A stretch of DNA of 64,000 nucleotides from Bartonella tribocorum CIP 105476 (GTDB lineage: Bacteria > Pseudomonadota > Alphaproteobacteria > Rhizobiales > Rhizobiaceae): positions 1,054,001-1,118,000 of the forward strand of contig NC_010161.1 in NCBI RefSeq assembly GCF_000196435.1. The letters are read 5' to 3'. Positions 17,505 to 26,949 of the stretch are shown piece by piece (position 1 is the first letter of the stretch; every line of letters starts with the position of its first letter). The position numbers were made by a program, and so were the translations under genes. The notes under the pieces are model-generated. The model saw only the letters and a list, made by a program, of their open reading frames with translations, was not told the origin of the DNA and searched no databases.

Positions 17505-20500
17505 CTATTCAATTTCTCTTAATACCAAATTTGGTAAGTTCTTAACGATTTTCATTGTCTCTAAACTTACGGTAATAACCCTTTGAAATAACTCTAGAGG
17601 GTAGGCAGGGTTGCCAACGGTTTCAACAGCATAGCGATTAGCATCATTCACAATACCACTCTTTTTATCAGTCTTTACACATTGACGCCCCATAACCCAT
17701 TCAAGAGCAGGCTTGCCATTGACTATATACTCATAAGCTTCAAGAGGGATATCTGTCATAATGATATTGCTGTTATAAATGACAGTTGATTTATCCTTTT
17801 CGGATTTTCCTTTCTCTTTAGCTGCTTTTGCGAATTTCATTTCAGTTACATAATAGAATTTTTCGGGATTAGAAATCTTTGTTAGTTTTGGATTACCTTT
17901 TTTAAAGGTCACTGGATAAGGTTCTATGCTTTCGTAATTCACATGCAAATGACCCAATTCACGTCCTGCTGTTACAAATTTCCAAAAATCATCAGCACTC
18001 TTTACACAAGGAATGCGAGGTAATTCTTTGCATAAATTATCAGCATAACGAGAGCGATAATCTTCCGAATGCAAAAGACCGTAAACATAATAGAATAGAT
18101 CATCTTTTGTTATGGTGTCATTAGGATAAGCAGCTTTAAAATGGTCTAGACCTTCATCAGTAATAGCATCACGCTTCTGTAAACCAGTTGTTTGGTTTTC
18201 CTCTATAGAGTTTGTAAATAAATGGGATTGTTTTTCATTTTTACTTTTTGAAACCGTAGTGTCTTCATAAATATAGCGTGGAAAACATTGTCCATTTTCT
18301 ATCACATGAAAATCAGATACTGTCTTAATCATAATAACAGAAAAATCTTTATTTGCTCCTATACCTGTAATTTGTATCACTCTATTTTCAACCGTTTGCC
18401 CTATAGGAAATATCCGCGGCATTTGATAAACTCTTTCATTGAAAACGCGATTATAATAAAACCACTGTCGTGTAAAAGGACGGTAAAGGCTTTGTGTGAA
18501 GCATTTTTCTTCAAGTTCAAAGATTGTTTCTCTTACCAATTCTTGTTTAACATTATGACTCCAACTGATTTTTTTGGCATTCGTATTGATAAAATCATTT
18601 ACAGCCCTTGTACGTGCTTTATGATCAGCATGTACATAAGTATCATTAAAACGTTCCACTTCACTATTGTAGAATGCAATCATGTTATTCATATTCTTTG
18701 CTAAAGCTTCACGGCTTGCATTATATGCCCATGCATCACGGCTAGTGATAATTCCACAAGAAAAATTTTCAAAAAATTTTTTACCATGACCTTTTTTATC
18801 ATCTTTATCACCTATAGCTAAAAATGATTTGAAACTATCATCACGTTGACTAAGCCAATCCCCATGCTTATCCGGTGTAATTATTTTCCAACCTTGTTTA
18901 CTCCGTGTAATGCCATCAATACTACCAAGGGATTCTATTATCGTAAGCTTTTCTTTTCTCGTGAGAGAATCTCCAATATCACGGAAATATATTTTCCCAT
19001 GTTGTTGAGATTCTGGATTTTTTACGAGAATAGAGATAGCAATAGGGGCACGAGAGCCTTCACCAAAAATTCCATCACCTTCTTTTTTACGCGGTTCTCC
19101 AGAAATTCGTGCATTTCCCCGTAAATGGAAAATATAAAGGCTTGAAAATTCCTCAACGAGGCATTTGCGTAAACTATCCATAGAATGTCCAGTAATAAAA
19201 CCGGCATTTGTAACAAAACCAATAACACCACGGTCTTTTATACGGTCACTTGCCCAGCGAATGGCACGTATATAGCTGTCATACAGACCTCGTATAAGAC
19301 TTGCTTTCGATTGAGCCGCATAAGTTTCACTGATCCGTTTATCTAAAATCGGATAAGGAGTATTTTTCGCATTATCGTTTTCACTCTTTTGTCCTATAGA
19401 ATAAGGAGGGTTACCAAAGATAACTTCGATATTTAGTTTCTTTTGAAGTTCTAAATATTCACTGTTTTCCTTGAGCATACCGTCTATCAAATTTTTTTCT
19501 TTAAGCGTCTGAAACGTATCAGCCAAACCAATATGCTTGAAAGGAATGTAATCACCTTTCATCAATCCATGATAGGTTGCTTCAATGTTAATGGCTGCTA
19601 TGTAATAAGCTAAGAGAACAATCTCATTGGCATGGATATCATGACGGAATTTATATTCCATATCCTCTGGTTTGATGAGATCTGATTGTAAAAGCCTTGT
19701 GATAAAGGTACCCGTTCCAGTGAAAGGGTCGAGAATGGAGACACCCCGTGACCCCAAGCTTTTGCCAAACTCTTTACGCAACACATCATCAATAGAATGA
19801 ATGATAAAATCAACAACCTCAACGGGGGTATAAACAATCCCAAGCCTATCGGTGGTTTTCTTAAATGCCTTGGTAAAAAAATCTTCATAAAGCTTGATAA
19901 TAAGGTTTTGTCTTGCTTGGGGGGAGGTAATCCCAGAGGCACGGAATTTCACACTGTCATAAAACTCTTGTAACTCTTTTGATACTTGCTTGATATTGGT
20001 TTTATCCAACTCAGCTAAAATCTTTTCCATGGCTTGCGAAATGGCATTGTTTTGTACAAATTCATTGCCCTCAAACAAAGCTTCAAACACGGGACGCGTC
20101 ACAAGATGTTGCGCTAACATCTCAATGGCTTCCTCTTGCTTTATTTCACTGTTTAAATTGTTCTTTAATTCTTTATGGAAGGCATCAAAGGCGTGAAAGG
20201 CTTCACTGTTTTCATCAGCAAGCAGGTTTTGAAGATGGGTGATATGGTTTTGTGCAATCTCAGCAACATTGCCAGCCCAAATGCCCCAGTAATCGGCAAG
20301 GGTAAATTTCTTAGCCAAAAGGGTTTTAAGGGCATTGGGAAACTCTTTATAAAAGGGTAATCTTCCTGTAACACTATGAATGTATTTTTGTGGTTCATAG
20401 GCTGCTTTTCCAATCTCAAGCCCCGTGCTTTCTGGTTTCTCATAAACATAGATTTTATCCTCAACCGCTGTCATGCTCTTTAAGGCGCTAATCTCCAAAA

Positions 20501-22493
20501 CATCACTAACGTCTTGCCCTAAAATCATCTGGTTAAGGGTGATTTCGAAATTCTCATCATGAGCAAGCAAAGCATTGATCACTTGCCAGACAACACTGTA
20601 TCTCTTGTTGTATTTTAAAGCCTCTTCAGCAGAAATCCCAGCCGGCACCCCAACGGGTAAAATGATATAGCCTCTTTTCTTGCCTTTGGCACGGCGCATG
20701 ATACGCCCCACCGCCTGTATCACATCCACTTGGCTTTTGCGCGGGTGTAAAAACATGATCGCATCAAGAGCAGGAACATCAACACCCTCAGAAAGACATC
20801 TTACATTGGTCAGCACACGACAAGTATTTTCCCCCGCATCTTCCTTTAACCAATCAAGGGCTTCATTGCGCTTCTTGGCACTTTGCGTTCCATCAATATG
20901 AGCAAAGGTACACTGAAGAGGCGGCGTCTCTTTATAGAGCTTATGAAGATTATATAATTCTTTCTGTATTTCTTGAGAATTGAATGTGTCACGGATACGT
21001 TCAGAAGTCTTGATATCTTTACAAAAAGCCAAAGCCCGACGCATAGGGTTAGGGTCATCACTCAGATCAACTTTTAGATCTATTTTGCTAAGAGCTTGAT
21101 AACAGCCTATGATTTTGGTTTTATCATCAAGAGTAAGTTCATAATTCTCATCGGTCATCAGATGTTGAATGGATTCACTCACTTCCTCTTCATTAACGCC
21201 TAAGATAATAATCTTATAAGGAACTAAGAGTTCATTCTTAACGGCTTTTGAGAATGTATAGGTGTAAAGATTTTTTCCATAGAGGGCTTCATCATCCATA
21301 GACGCTAAAATGCCATTCATTTCATGGGCTTGTTTTTTAGCACTATCAGCAAAGATCTTAGGCGTTGCAGTCATATACAGACGTTTTTTACCCCGAATGA
21401 TGCTGTTATCATGAACCTTGATAAATTCAGATTCATGCTTGTCTGTTCCTAACACAACCCCAGTTGTTCTATGCGCTTCATCGCAAATGATTAAATCAAA
21501 TTCGGGTAAATCATATTCCTTTTGTGCATCCGAAATCACTTGAATGGAATGATAAGTTGAAAAGACCACCGTCATCACATCAAGAGAGGTCTTATTGGCT
21601 TTACGCGCAAGCTCTTGTGAATCCGTGGTCGCCGGCAAGACAAGATCTGATGCATCAAGACCAGATTCATCATCATGTTTGCCTTTACGACGCTTGCCTA
21701 CTTGTGTATCCGAACACACCGCAAAGGAACGCAAGGGGATTTCTGTATCAAGGGTCCATTCACGGATTGTTTGTGACATCAAAGCAAGGGAGGGCACTAA
21801 AAACAACACACGCTTGCCTTTTCCTGCTATGGCTTCTGCTATCTTAAGGCTCGTAAAAGTCTTGCCCGTTCCACATGCCATAATCAGCTTGCCACGGTCT
21901 GCTTCTTGTAAACCTTCACAAACTCTTTCAAGCGCTTCTATCTGATGATCTAAAAGCTTTTTTTTCGGTTGCTCTTTAAGGACGGCTTGTCCTCGTTCTT
22001 TATAAGCGCCCCAATCGATTTGACTGTTTTCTAAATCAAACAGATTAATCTGTTGAATACGAACTTCTTGACCATCACAAGTGTTGTTAGCATTATCACT
22101 CCAATTGCTTTCGGTGCTATCAACGAGAATACGACGCGTAAAAATCTTTTTGCCTGAGGCAGCGATAAAGCTATCAATATCTTCTTTTTTAATGATGTGA
22201 GAAGCATCATAGCATTTACATTGAATGGCAGCATAGCCACCTTCATCACGGATTGTAGCCACCAGATCAATACCAATATCACGCCCATCTTCATCATGTT
22301 CCTTAGCCCATTCCAAATAAGTTTGAACCTTTTCGTATTCTTGGCATTGAAGAGGGTCTTCAGCTAAATAAACCTTTACAAGGTTTTCAAACAGCGTTCC
22401 CAATTCACGGGGTGATTTTGCTTGTCCGCGATAATATTCCAACAGAGAGCGTAGCGTGACATGTTCATGATCAGACTTAAGAGATTGCAGCAT
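17505..22493 (-). CDS. Type ISP restriction-modification enzyme, copy B (1662 aa)
   Basis: Complete single-polypeptide restriction enzyme. An Mrr-like nuclease lies at residues ~70-95 (Asp76 in GIDLVA; Gln91-Cys-Lys93 in AIQCKCY). The translocase has GTGKT at ~208-212, DEAH at ~338, TATP and QAVGRIMRR at ~594. The N6-adenine methylase has DPFTGTG at ~921 and NPPYS at ~1027. A variable probable target-recognition region and a conserved C-terminus follow. Enzymes of this family methylate one strand of an asymmetric site and cut after head-to-head translocation. All visible key residues are intact, so it is probably an active anti-phage barrier. Confidence 0.92.
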   Translation of the reverse strand: MLQSLKSDHEHVTLRSLLEYYRGQAKSPRELGTLFENLVKVYLAEDPLQCQEYEKVQTYLEWAKEHDEDGRDIGIDLVATIRDEGGYAAIQCKCYDASHIIKKEDIDSFIAASGKKIFTRRILVDSTESNWSDNANNTCDGQEVRIQQINLFDLENSQIDWGAYKERGQAVLKEQPKKKLLDHQIEALERVCEGLQEADRGKLIMACGTGKTFTSLKIAEAIAGKGKRVLFLVPSLALMSQTIREWTLDTEIPLRSFAVCSDTQVGKRRKGKHDDESGLDASDLVLPATTDSQELARKANKTSLDVMTVVFSTYHSIQVISDAQKEYDLPEFDLIICDEAHRTTGVVLGTDKHESEFIKVHDNSIIRGKKRLYMTATPKIFADSAKKQAHEMNGILASMDDEALYGKNLYTYTFSKAVKNELLVPYKIIILGVNEEEVSESIQHLMTDENYELTLDDKTKIIGCYQALSKIDLKVDLSDDPNPMRRALAFCKDIKTSERIRDTFNSQEIQKELYNLHKLYKETPPLQCTFAHIDGTQSAKKRNEALDWLKEDAGENTCRVLTNVRCLSEGVDVPALDAIMFLHPRKSQVDVIQAVGRIMRRAKGKKRGYIILPVGVPAGISAEEALKYNKRYSVVWQVINALLAHDENFEITLNQMILGQDVSDVLEISALKSMTAVEDKIYVYEKPESTGLEIGKAAYEPQKYIHSVTGRLPFYKEFPNALKTLLAKKFTLADYWGIWAGNVAEIAQNHITHLQNLLADENSEAFHAFDAFHKELKNNLNSEIKQEEAIEMLAQHLVTRPVFEALFEGNEFVQNNAISQAMEKILAELDKTNIKQVSKELQEFYDSVKFRASGITSPQARQNLIIKLYEDFFTKAFKKTTDRLGIVYTPVEVVDFIIHSIDDVLRKEFGKSLGSRGVSILDPFTGTGTFITRLLQSDLIKPEDMEYKFRHDIHANEIVLLAYYIAAINIEATYHGLMKGDYIPFKHIGLADTFQTLKEKNLIDGMLKENSEYLELQKKLNIEVIFGNPPYSIGQKSENDNAKNTPYPILDKRISETYAAQSKASLIRGLYDSYIRAIRWASDRIKDRGVIGFVTNAGFITGHSMDSLRKCLVEEFSSLYIFHLRGNARISGEPRKKEGDGIFGEGSRAPIAISILVKNPESQQHGKIYFRDIGDSLTRKEKLTIIESLGSIDGITRSKQGWKIITPDKHGDWLSQRDDSFKSFLAIGDKDDKKGHGKKFFENFSCGIITSRDAWAYNASREALAKNMNNMIAFYNSEVERFNDTYVHADHKARTRAVNDFINTNAKKISWSHNVKQELVRETIFELEEKCFTQSLYRPFTRQWFYYNRVFNERVYQMPRIFPIGQTVENRVIQITGIGANKDFSVIMIKTVSDFHVIENGQCFPRYIYEDTTVSKSKNEKQSHLFTNSIEENQTTGLQKRDAITDEGLDHFKAAYPNDTITKDDLFYYVYGLLHSEDYRSRYADNLCKELPRIPCVKSADDFWKFVTAGRELGHLHVNYESIEPYPVTFKKGNPKLTKISNPEKFYYVTEMKFAKAAKEKGKSEKDKSTVIYNSNIIMTDIPLEAYEYIVNGKPALEWVMGRQCVKTDKKSGIVNDANRYAVETVGNPAYPLELFQRVITVSLETMKIVKNLPNLVLREIE

Positions 22494-23037
22494 ATTATAA
22501 CAGAGCTCCGTTTTGGTATGAGAGGGTTAATTCTTTTCAAAAGAATCAAAATGAAGCTTATTAAATCCATTTTGAACGAATTGAGAAAAAATGCAGAAAA
22601 ATGCAGAAAAACGGATAATTTTTTTCAAAAAGGGTTTTTAAAAGGCTACTTATCCACAGCCCATGACATGGAATAAGATCAGCAGAATAGTAAAATTTGC
22701 TATTCGTTTCACGGATTAATCAAGACAAATGCACTACGTGCTTTAAAATATCAGAATGAGTACTTTGATAAGTTTTATAGATAGGTTTTGTCGGTTCTTA
22801 AAACCCCCAAAACCCCTACAAAACCCCTTTTTATATATATTATAGATTGTATTTACGGATTGTATTTAATATAGGTTGTTTCTTTAAAACATTAACATAT
22901 TGAAATATAATAACTTTTATTTCTAATTAAAAAAATAAAATAATACCTATAAAAAGCCCCCCCAAAACTCATAATGGGGAGTGCTTTGAAGAGTTCACTG
23001 TTATATTGTTAATGTTCTATAAGATTTCCAAATTGCC
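22494..23037. other. Origin-like region between restriction and DUF3987 genes
   Basis: Contains a DnaA box (22650-22658), the AAAACCCC-type repeat tract (22799-22828), paired GATTGTATTTA words and AT-rich DNA. It is the counterpart of 4909-5439. About 170 bases of it (22790-22970) reappear inverted at 35118-35300 downstream of the element C restriction gene. No gene is seen. Confidence 0.45.
22650..22658 (+). other. DnaA box
   Basis: TTATCCACA, a perfect consensus match, at the same position relative to the restriction gene start as in elements A and D. Confidence 0.5.
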
Positions 23038-24525
23038 TCAGTGTGATGTTTTATGGCTTGTCACTAAGGGATTCCATTCATAGCGTATGGTAGGGCGACC
23101 GCCTTGTGAGCTCTTGTCTCCAGAGATTTCACGTATATAGTTACAACGGCATAAAAGCTCTAAAGCTTGCTTAACGGCTCCATTATCTTTGAAACATTTC
23201 CAATCACGTTTATAAATATCCCTTGTTGTAAAAACATCGGGTAAACAATCACAACGTTCGACAATTAATTTTGCACTCTCTGTTGCTAAGCTATCCGCCG
23301 CCGCATAAAGCCTTTTGACATGACTTAATAAATATTTTTCCCAATACAAGGCTCTTTCAAGGGCATCTCTATTGATTTCAAAACGCCCACCATCAGCCAG
23401 TTCAAAAATCAACGCAAGGGTTGGTATGGTTTGATTCATTTTCAAAAGATGTGCTTTTAAACTTGATGAGAAATGACCATTCTTTATTCTTTTCTGGAAA
23501 TCTTCCCAGCATTCACGAAACATTTCTTGGGCTTCGGCAGAAAAGCGTATAGTTATCGGATATTTTGGTGATCCTAATGGTTTATCATAAAGAGAACGAA
23601 AAACCCCTTGATAACTTTCCCATGCCTTTTGATTGGGAGGTCTATCAATCCATAACTGCTCTTGTCGTTCATCGGGAAAGATCAGCATTTGAAACCGTTG
23701 CATAAGACCATCATCGTTTATTCCACGGTGCATGTCTTGAATAATGGGAATAATACGTGCAGGTTGAATACCCCCTATAATAGAGACAGTTGCATTGGGA
23801 ATAAAAATGGTTCCCCGCCCTATACGGTCATAGGTGTATGACTTATTACCATTAAAAGCTGTTAGATAAAAAGAACGGTCTGATTGATATTCCTTTCTTG
23901 CCAGATTAGATAAAAAACCAGCCAGTTCATCACGAACCAACAAGAGACCACGGGGGTTTTCTTTTAAGAGTTCTCCAAGCTTTTCAACGGTCACATCATT
24001 GACGATAAGACGTCGTTTTAGAGAACTGTCATCTTCCTCACTTTCTTTGTGTTCAAGAGCTTGTGAAAGAAGAGCAAGGGCTTGTTCTTCGTCTTGATCT
24101 TTGAGTGCTTTATAGGCTTGTTTTTTCTTTTCTCGTTTATCTAATTCACTAAGAATCTCTTTTGTTTCTTGCTGTTTTTTCTTCTTTACCCACTCTTGAT
24201 GCCATTCATCTTGAAAGGCATAAAGAGGTTCTAAAGCAGCGTCCATGGTACCTGTTTTCATGGTCGAAGGTTCCCCCACAATGACACCCCAGAGATTAGG
24301 AACAATTTTCCAATTGGCATGTTGTTTTGGGGCAACCCGCACGCCATTGCCAATAACAGCAGCCAAGGAACAGAGAGCAGAGATAGCAATAAAATCCATA
24401 GGGGCTTGTTGGCTATCCGCAACGTCATAAACATAGTTCATTAATGGCGTTGGCAACTGTAATAAGCTAAAAGGCTTGACGGGTAAGAGAGCCGTATTAA
24501 TCGATTGCAATTCCCCCCCAACCAT
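23038..24525 (-). CDS. DUF3987 replication-type ATPase (495 aa)
   Basis: YfjI/DUF3987-family protein, a P-loop ATPase usually found with phage and plasmid primases. Visible features are a degenerate Walker A (VGEPSTMKTGTM, ~residue 95), a Lys/Glu-rich coiled-coil insertion (~115-160), Walker B-like LLLVRDELAGFL, an Asn-rich sensor region (AFNGNKSYTYDR) and a conserved GGIQPARI stretch. The C-terminal ~100 residues resemble a winged helix. It probably acts in replication of the element, with the origin-like DNA just downstream. It starts inside the end of a 49-aa frame. Confidence 0.8.
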   Translation of the reverse strand: MVGGELQSINTALLPVKPFSLLQLPTPLMNYVYDVADSQQAPMDFIAISALCSLAAVIGNGVRVAPKQHANWKIVPNLWGVIVGEPSTMKTGTMDAALEPLYAFQDEWHQEWVKKKKQQETKEILSELDKREKKKQAYKALKDQDEEQALALLSQALEHKESEEDDSSLKRRLIVNDVTVEKLGELLKENPRGLLLVRDELAGFLSNLARKEYQSDRSFYLTAFNGNKSYTYDRIGRGTIFIPNATVSIIGGIQPARIIPIIQDMHRGINDDGLMQRFQMLIFPDERQEQLWIDRPPNQKAWESYQGVFRSLYDKPLGSPKYPITIRFSAEAQEMFRECWEDFQKRIKNGHFSSSLKAHLLKMNQTIPTLALIFELADGGRFEINRDALERALYWEKYLLSHVKRLYAAADSLATESAKLIVERCDCLPDVFTTRDIYKRDWKCFKDNGAVKQALELLCRCNYIREISGDKSSQGGRPTIRYEWNPLVTSHKTSH

Positions 24526-24646
24526 TTTGTTGCAATGCTTGTTTATAAAGAATGGCTTCTAAACAAGTATTTTCGTTTAAAGAGCCGTTATCATTATCAT
24601 TTAAAGGAGTATTATTCTCTAAAATATTTTTGTTATCTTGTATCAT
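24497..24646 (-). CDS. Small Asn-rich protein overlapping DUF3987 start (49 aa)
   Basis: Reads MIQDNKNILENNTPLNDNDN and ends QQNGWGGIAID. It overlaps the first 29 bases of the DUF3987 gene in another frame, across a run of seven G. It is identical in element D (59352-59501). It may be a coupled leader peptide, or the true N-terminus of DUF3987 joined by slippage at the G run. Asn/Asp richness suggests a disordered segment. Confidence 0.45.
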   Translation of the reverse strand: MIQDNKNILENNTPLNDNDNGSLNENTCLEAILYKQALQQNGWGGIAID

Positions 24647-24656
24647 GTTATTTACC

Positions 24657-24854
24657 TTAGAAAATAGAGGAGATCGTTAAATATGCATTATGCGGGGTTT
24701 GCCTCATAAGGACCTCAAAGGCTTGGCTATAAGCACGCGTAGCAAAGGTAAAATCAGCTAAAGTCTTTTTGATTGGTTGGCTTCCATAACACCCATGCCA
24801 AACCCCACGCAAAGCACGTGTGATGCCCCACGCATTCTTAAAAGAACACATCAT
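24657..24854 (-). CDS. Primase-derived small protein (65 aa)
   Basis: Starts MMCSFKNAWGITRALRGVWH, the same opening as the zinc-finger primase remnant of element A, but lacks CPAHDDR and continues with unrelated sequence (QPIKKTLADFTFATRAYSQA). It is identical in element D, so the rearranged form has been retained. It lies in the likely alpA operon, upstream of DUF3987. It may be a functional small protein or a decayed primase N-terminus. Confidence 0.5.
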   Translation of the reverse strand: MMCSFKNAWGITRALRGVWHGCYGSQPIKKTLADFTFATRAYSQAFEVLMRQTPHNAYLTISSIF

Positions 24855-24874
24855 TTTAAATCCTATAACGTTGC

Positions 24875-24954
24875 GTCACAGGACGGATTTTGCTATTGTG
24901 AGGGTGATTAGTTTGAGAAAGCCTTGTCCGTCCTTACGTGACAAGGTTTTTTTT
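24875..24954 (+). ncRNA. Candidate ~80-nt RNA with terminator, opposite alpA
   Basis: Element B copy of the RNA described for element A: TATAAC at 24864-24869, variable middle, terminator arms CCTTGTC/GACAAGG, eight T. Its first part (TCACAGGACGGA) can also pair with the terminator's inner strand (TCCGTCCTTACGTGA), which would compete with the terminator stem. Confidence 0.4.
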
Positions 24955-25153
24955 ATGCCACGTCGTTATAACGTTGCTGTTTTGCTTGCTCGATTACATT
25001 TAAGAGATCCGATTGTAACCAACGGGATAAAAAACCAAATTTTAAAGGTTTTGGGAGAGAGCCATTGGTAACATGACGGCGGAAAGTTGAGACACTCATA
25101 TGAAGTAATTTTGCACTTTCACGGTCTGTTAAAAGAATATCATTTTCTGTCAT
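24953..25153 (-). CDS. AlpA-like helix-turn-helix protein (excisionase type)
   Basis: 66 aa, the same protein sequence as in elements A and D. It has the helix-turn-helix LLHMSVSTFRRHVTNGSLP and the ribosome site GAAAGGA. It lies between the integrase and the primase/DUF3987 genes, all on one strand, and so probably controls expression or excision of element B. Confidence 0.85.
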   Translation of the reverse strand: MTENDILLTDRESAKLLHMSVSTFRRHVTNGSLPKPLKFGFLSRWLQSDLLNVIEQAKQQRYNDVA

Positions 25154-25180
25154 TCTAAAATCCTTTCATAATAAAAAATA

Positions 25181-25219
25181 GAACCAAATCATGCCTATTT
25201 ATTAAGCACATTTTGGTTC
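25181..25219 (-). promoter_or_regulatory. Inverted repeat in alpA leader
   Basis: GAACCAAA/TTTGGTTC arms, the counterpart of 8043-8081. It may be an operator or an RNA hairpin ahead of alpA. Confidence 0.45.
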
Positions 25220-25326
25220 ATTTTTGAAGGTATTTTATTTATAGAAAACAATATTTTATCATAGTTTTATTGATGTAATAAATTATGAGTCTTATTGAGA
25301 GAGAATGAGAGAGAAGAGAGCTAAAG

Positions 25327-25335
25327 TTATCCACA
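25327..25335 (+). other. DnaA box beside integrase
   Basis: TTATCCACA, followed by the ATGGGG/CCCCAT hairpin at the integrase 3' end. Confidence 0.45.
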
Positions 25336-25361
25336 GATCATGGGGTTATTCACCCCATATC

Positions 25362-26528
25362 TTAAGATTGACCGGTGACATAAGCCGCCCATTTATCCAT
25401 GTAGACACGACGCTGTTCTAAATAGTCCGTACGACGATAGGCACGCTCTACTTTACCGCCCACTGTATGAGCTAGGATAGTTTCAGCGACCTCATAGGGG
25501 GCATCGGTTGTTTCAGCGAGCCAATCGCGTAAACTAGAACGAAATCCATGGGGACATGCTTTTACTCCAGTTTGTTGCATGTATTGTGACATATTATTCT
25601 CACCGAGAGGACCGCGACCGGTTGCAGAAAAGAAGAAATCATTGCGAGAAAGCGGACGCGCTTGTTTTAAAATATCTAATGCTTCTGTTGATAAGGGCAC
25701 ACGAAATTCTGTTGTAGCATCACGCCTTCCTTTCATATTCTCAGCAGGGATAGTCCATATATCCCCCTCAACTTGATCTTCACGAATATGACGCAAGGAA
25801 TTGGTACGAACCCCTGTAAGGATAAGCAGACGCAAAGCCAGTTTTGTTATGGTTGATGCTTCACAAAGTGTTTTATAAAAAGCCGGAACATCTTTCCAAT
25901 CCATAGCTGGTCTATTAGTGACCTTATGACGTTGTTTTCCTAAGAGAGCTTTTGTTTTTTCTATTGCCTGTAAGTCAACATTCAATCCTAGAGCAGCCGC
26001 ATGTTTAAGACACATATTGAGACGTTTCAGTGCAGCATGAGCAGCTCCAGCTTTTGTATGCCAAATAGGAGCGAGGGTATTGCGTATCTCTATTTGCGTA
26101 ATCTCAGAAACGGGAACACAACCTAACTTAGGGAGAATATGAAGGCGTAATGGTAAAAACCAATCACTAGCCTTACCATCATTCTTTAATTCAGCTTTAC
26201 GACTTTCAAAAGCATCTAGTGCAATGTCTTTTAAATAATGGAGATTACGCATTGCCTCACGCTTTTGTTTATTGCGTTCTTTAATGGGGTCACGACCCTC
26301 ACGTAAAACAGCACGCCATTGATTTGCACATTCGCGAGCTTGTTTTAAAGAAACATCTCTCAAGGCACCCAAGCCCATTTCGCGGCGGCGCCCGTGAAGG
26401 GTATAACGATAAAGCCATTGAGCACCTCCATCTTTACGCTTATGAAGTAACAAGCCGGCACCATCATTATATTTGCCAGCCCCCAATGTTGCGACAGATC
26501 TTGCATTAAGACGGTTCATAAGAGCCAT
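25362..26528 (-). CDS. int: Tyrosine recombinase (phage integrase), element B
   Basis: 388 aa, P4-type. Arm-binding N-terminus (MALMNRLNARSVATLGAGKY). Catalytic residues lie in LTGVRTNSLRHI, CPHGFRSSLRDW, ILAHTVGG and AYRRTDY. It differs from the other three integrases mainly in the central core-binding part (residues ~110-320), fitting the different target sequence used by this element. It stands about 180 bases from the right junction. Confidence 0.93.
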   Translation of the reverse strand: MALMNRLNARSVATLGAGKYNDGAGLLLHKRKDGGAQWLYRYTLHGRRREMGLGALRDVSLKQARECANQWRAVLREGRDPIKERNKQKREAMRNLHYLKDIALDAFESRKAELKNDGKASDWFLPLRLHILPKLGCVPVSEITQIEIRNTLAPIWHTKAGAAHAALKRLNMCLKHAAALGLNVDLQAIEKTKALLGKQRHKVTNRPAMDWKDVPAFYKTLCEASTITKLALRLLILTGVRTNSLRHIREDQVEGDIWTIPAENMKGRRDATTEFRVPLSTEALDILKQARPLSRNDFFFSATGRGPLGENNMSQYMQQTGVKACPHGFRSSLRDWLAETTDAPYEVAETILAHTVGGKVERAYRRTDYLEQRRVYMDKWAAYVTGQS

Positions 26529-26678
26529 TTTTAGTCCTTTCTTATACAGTTTTTACCCACACACCAGCCCCGCTTTTGACGTGCAAGGGAATGGTTTTGA
26601 TTGATTCAAGATAAACAGCTTTGAAATGAGAGAATCTTACGTTATTCGGGACTCTCATTCAATATGAATAATGCTAGA

Positions 26679-26719
26679 TTATCATTATAAATCAAAGTGT
26701 TATCCAAATAAGAATACAC
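26679..26719. repeat. Right terminus and core repeat of element B
   Basis: The shared terminal word ATTATCATTATAAATCAA is followed after about 10 bases by AATAAGAATACAC (26707-26719), identical to 11373-11385. Upstream, AATCTTACGTTATTC and GAATAATGCTAGATT form an imperfect inverted repeat that may be recombinase sites. Confidence 0.75.
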
Positions 26720-26949
26720 GACTTTTGAAAGAGGCAATTCTTAAAGCGGCTGAATTGGCAGGCAATAAGTATGGGAAAGAGGGGTTAATCTCTTATCTCG
26801 AAAAGCAGGCAATAAGATGCCCTGCGGCTTATCTAGCGTTGCTTGGTAAGATCTTGCCTTTACAGGTAACAGGAGAAGATGGGGGGGCGATTAAGATCAT
26901 AGGGCGTGTAGAAATTGCTCCTTTAATGAATGACGACAAGACAGATTAA
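26707..26949 (+). pseudogene. Small terminase-like gene, 3' fragment
   Basis: Continues the 5' fragment at 11283: PNKNTRLLKEAILKAAELAG, then a helical body and an acidic end (LMNDDKTD). The last 20 bases overlap the large terminase start, the usual arrangement of the pair. The apparent start at 26671 is formed by element DNA and is not the native one. A truncated product might still be made. Confidence 0.8.

Larger units (their letters stand above)
11386..26719. mobile_element. Integrative element B (15.3 kb), inserted in small terminase gene
   Basis: Bounded by 13-bp direct repeats inside the split small terminase gene. The left terminus (11386-11540) matches the left terminus of element C, including paired GAATCCAC words (11439-11446, 11451-11458) that may be integrase arm sites. 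Contents from left to right are a palindrome-rich gene-free zone, four YdcK-like genes, leader RNA, a repeat-rich zone, a type ISP enzyme, origin-like DNA, DUF3987, two small genes, AlpA and integrase. All large genes point left. Confidence 0.85.
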
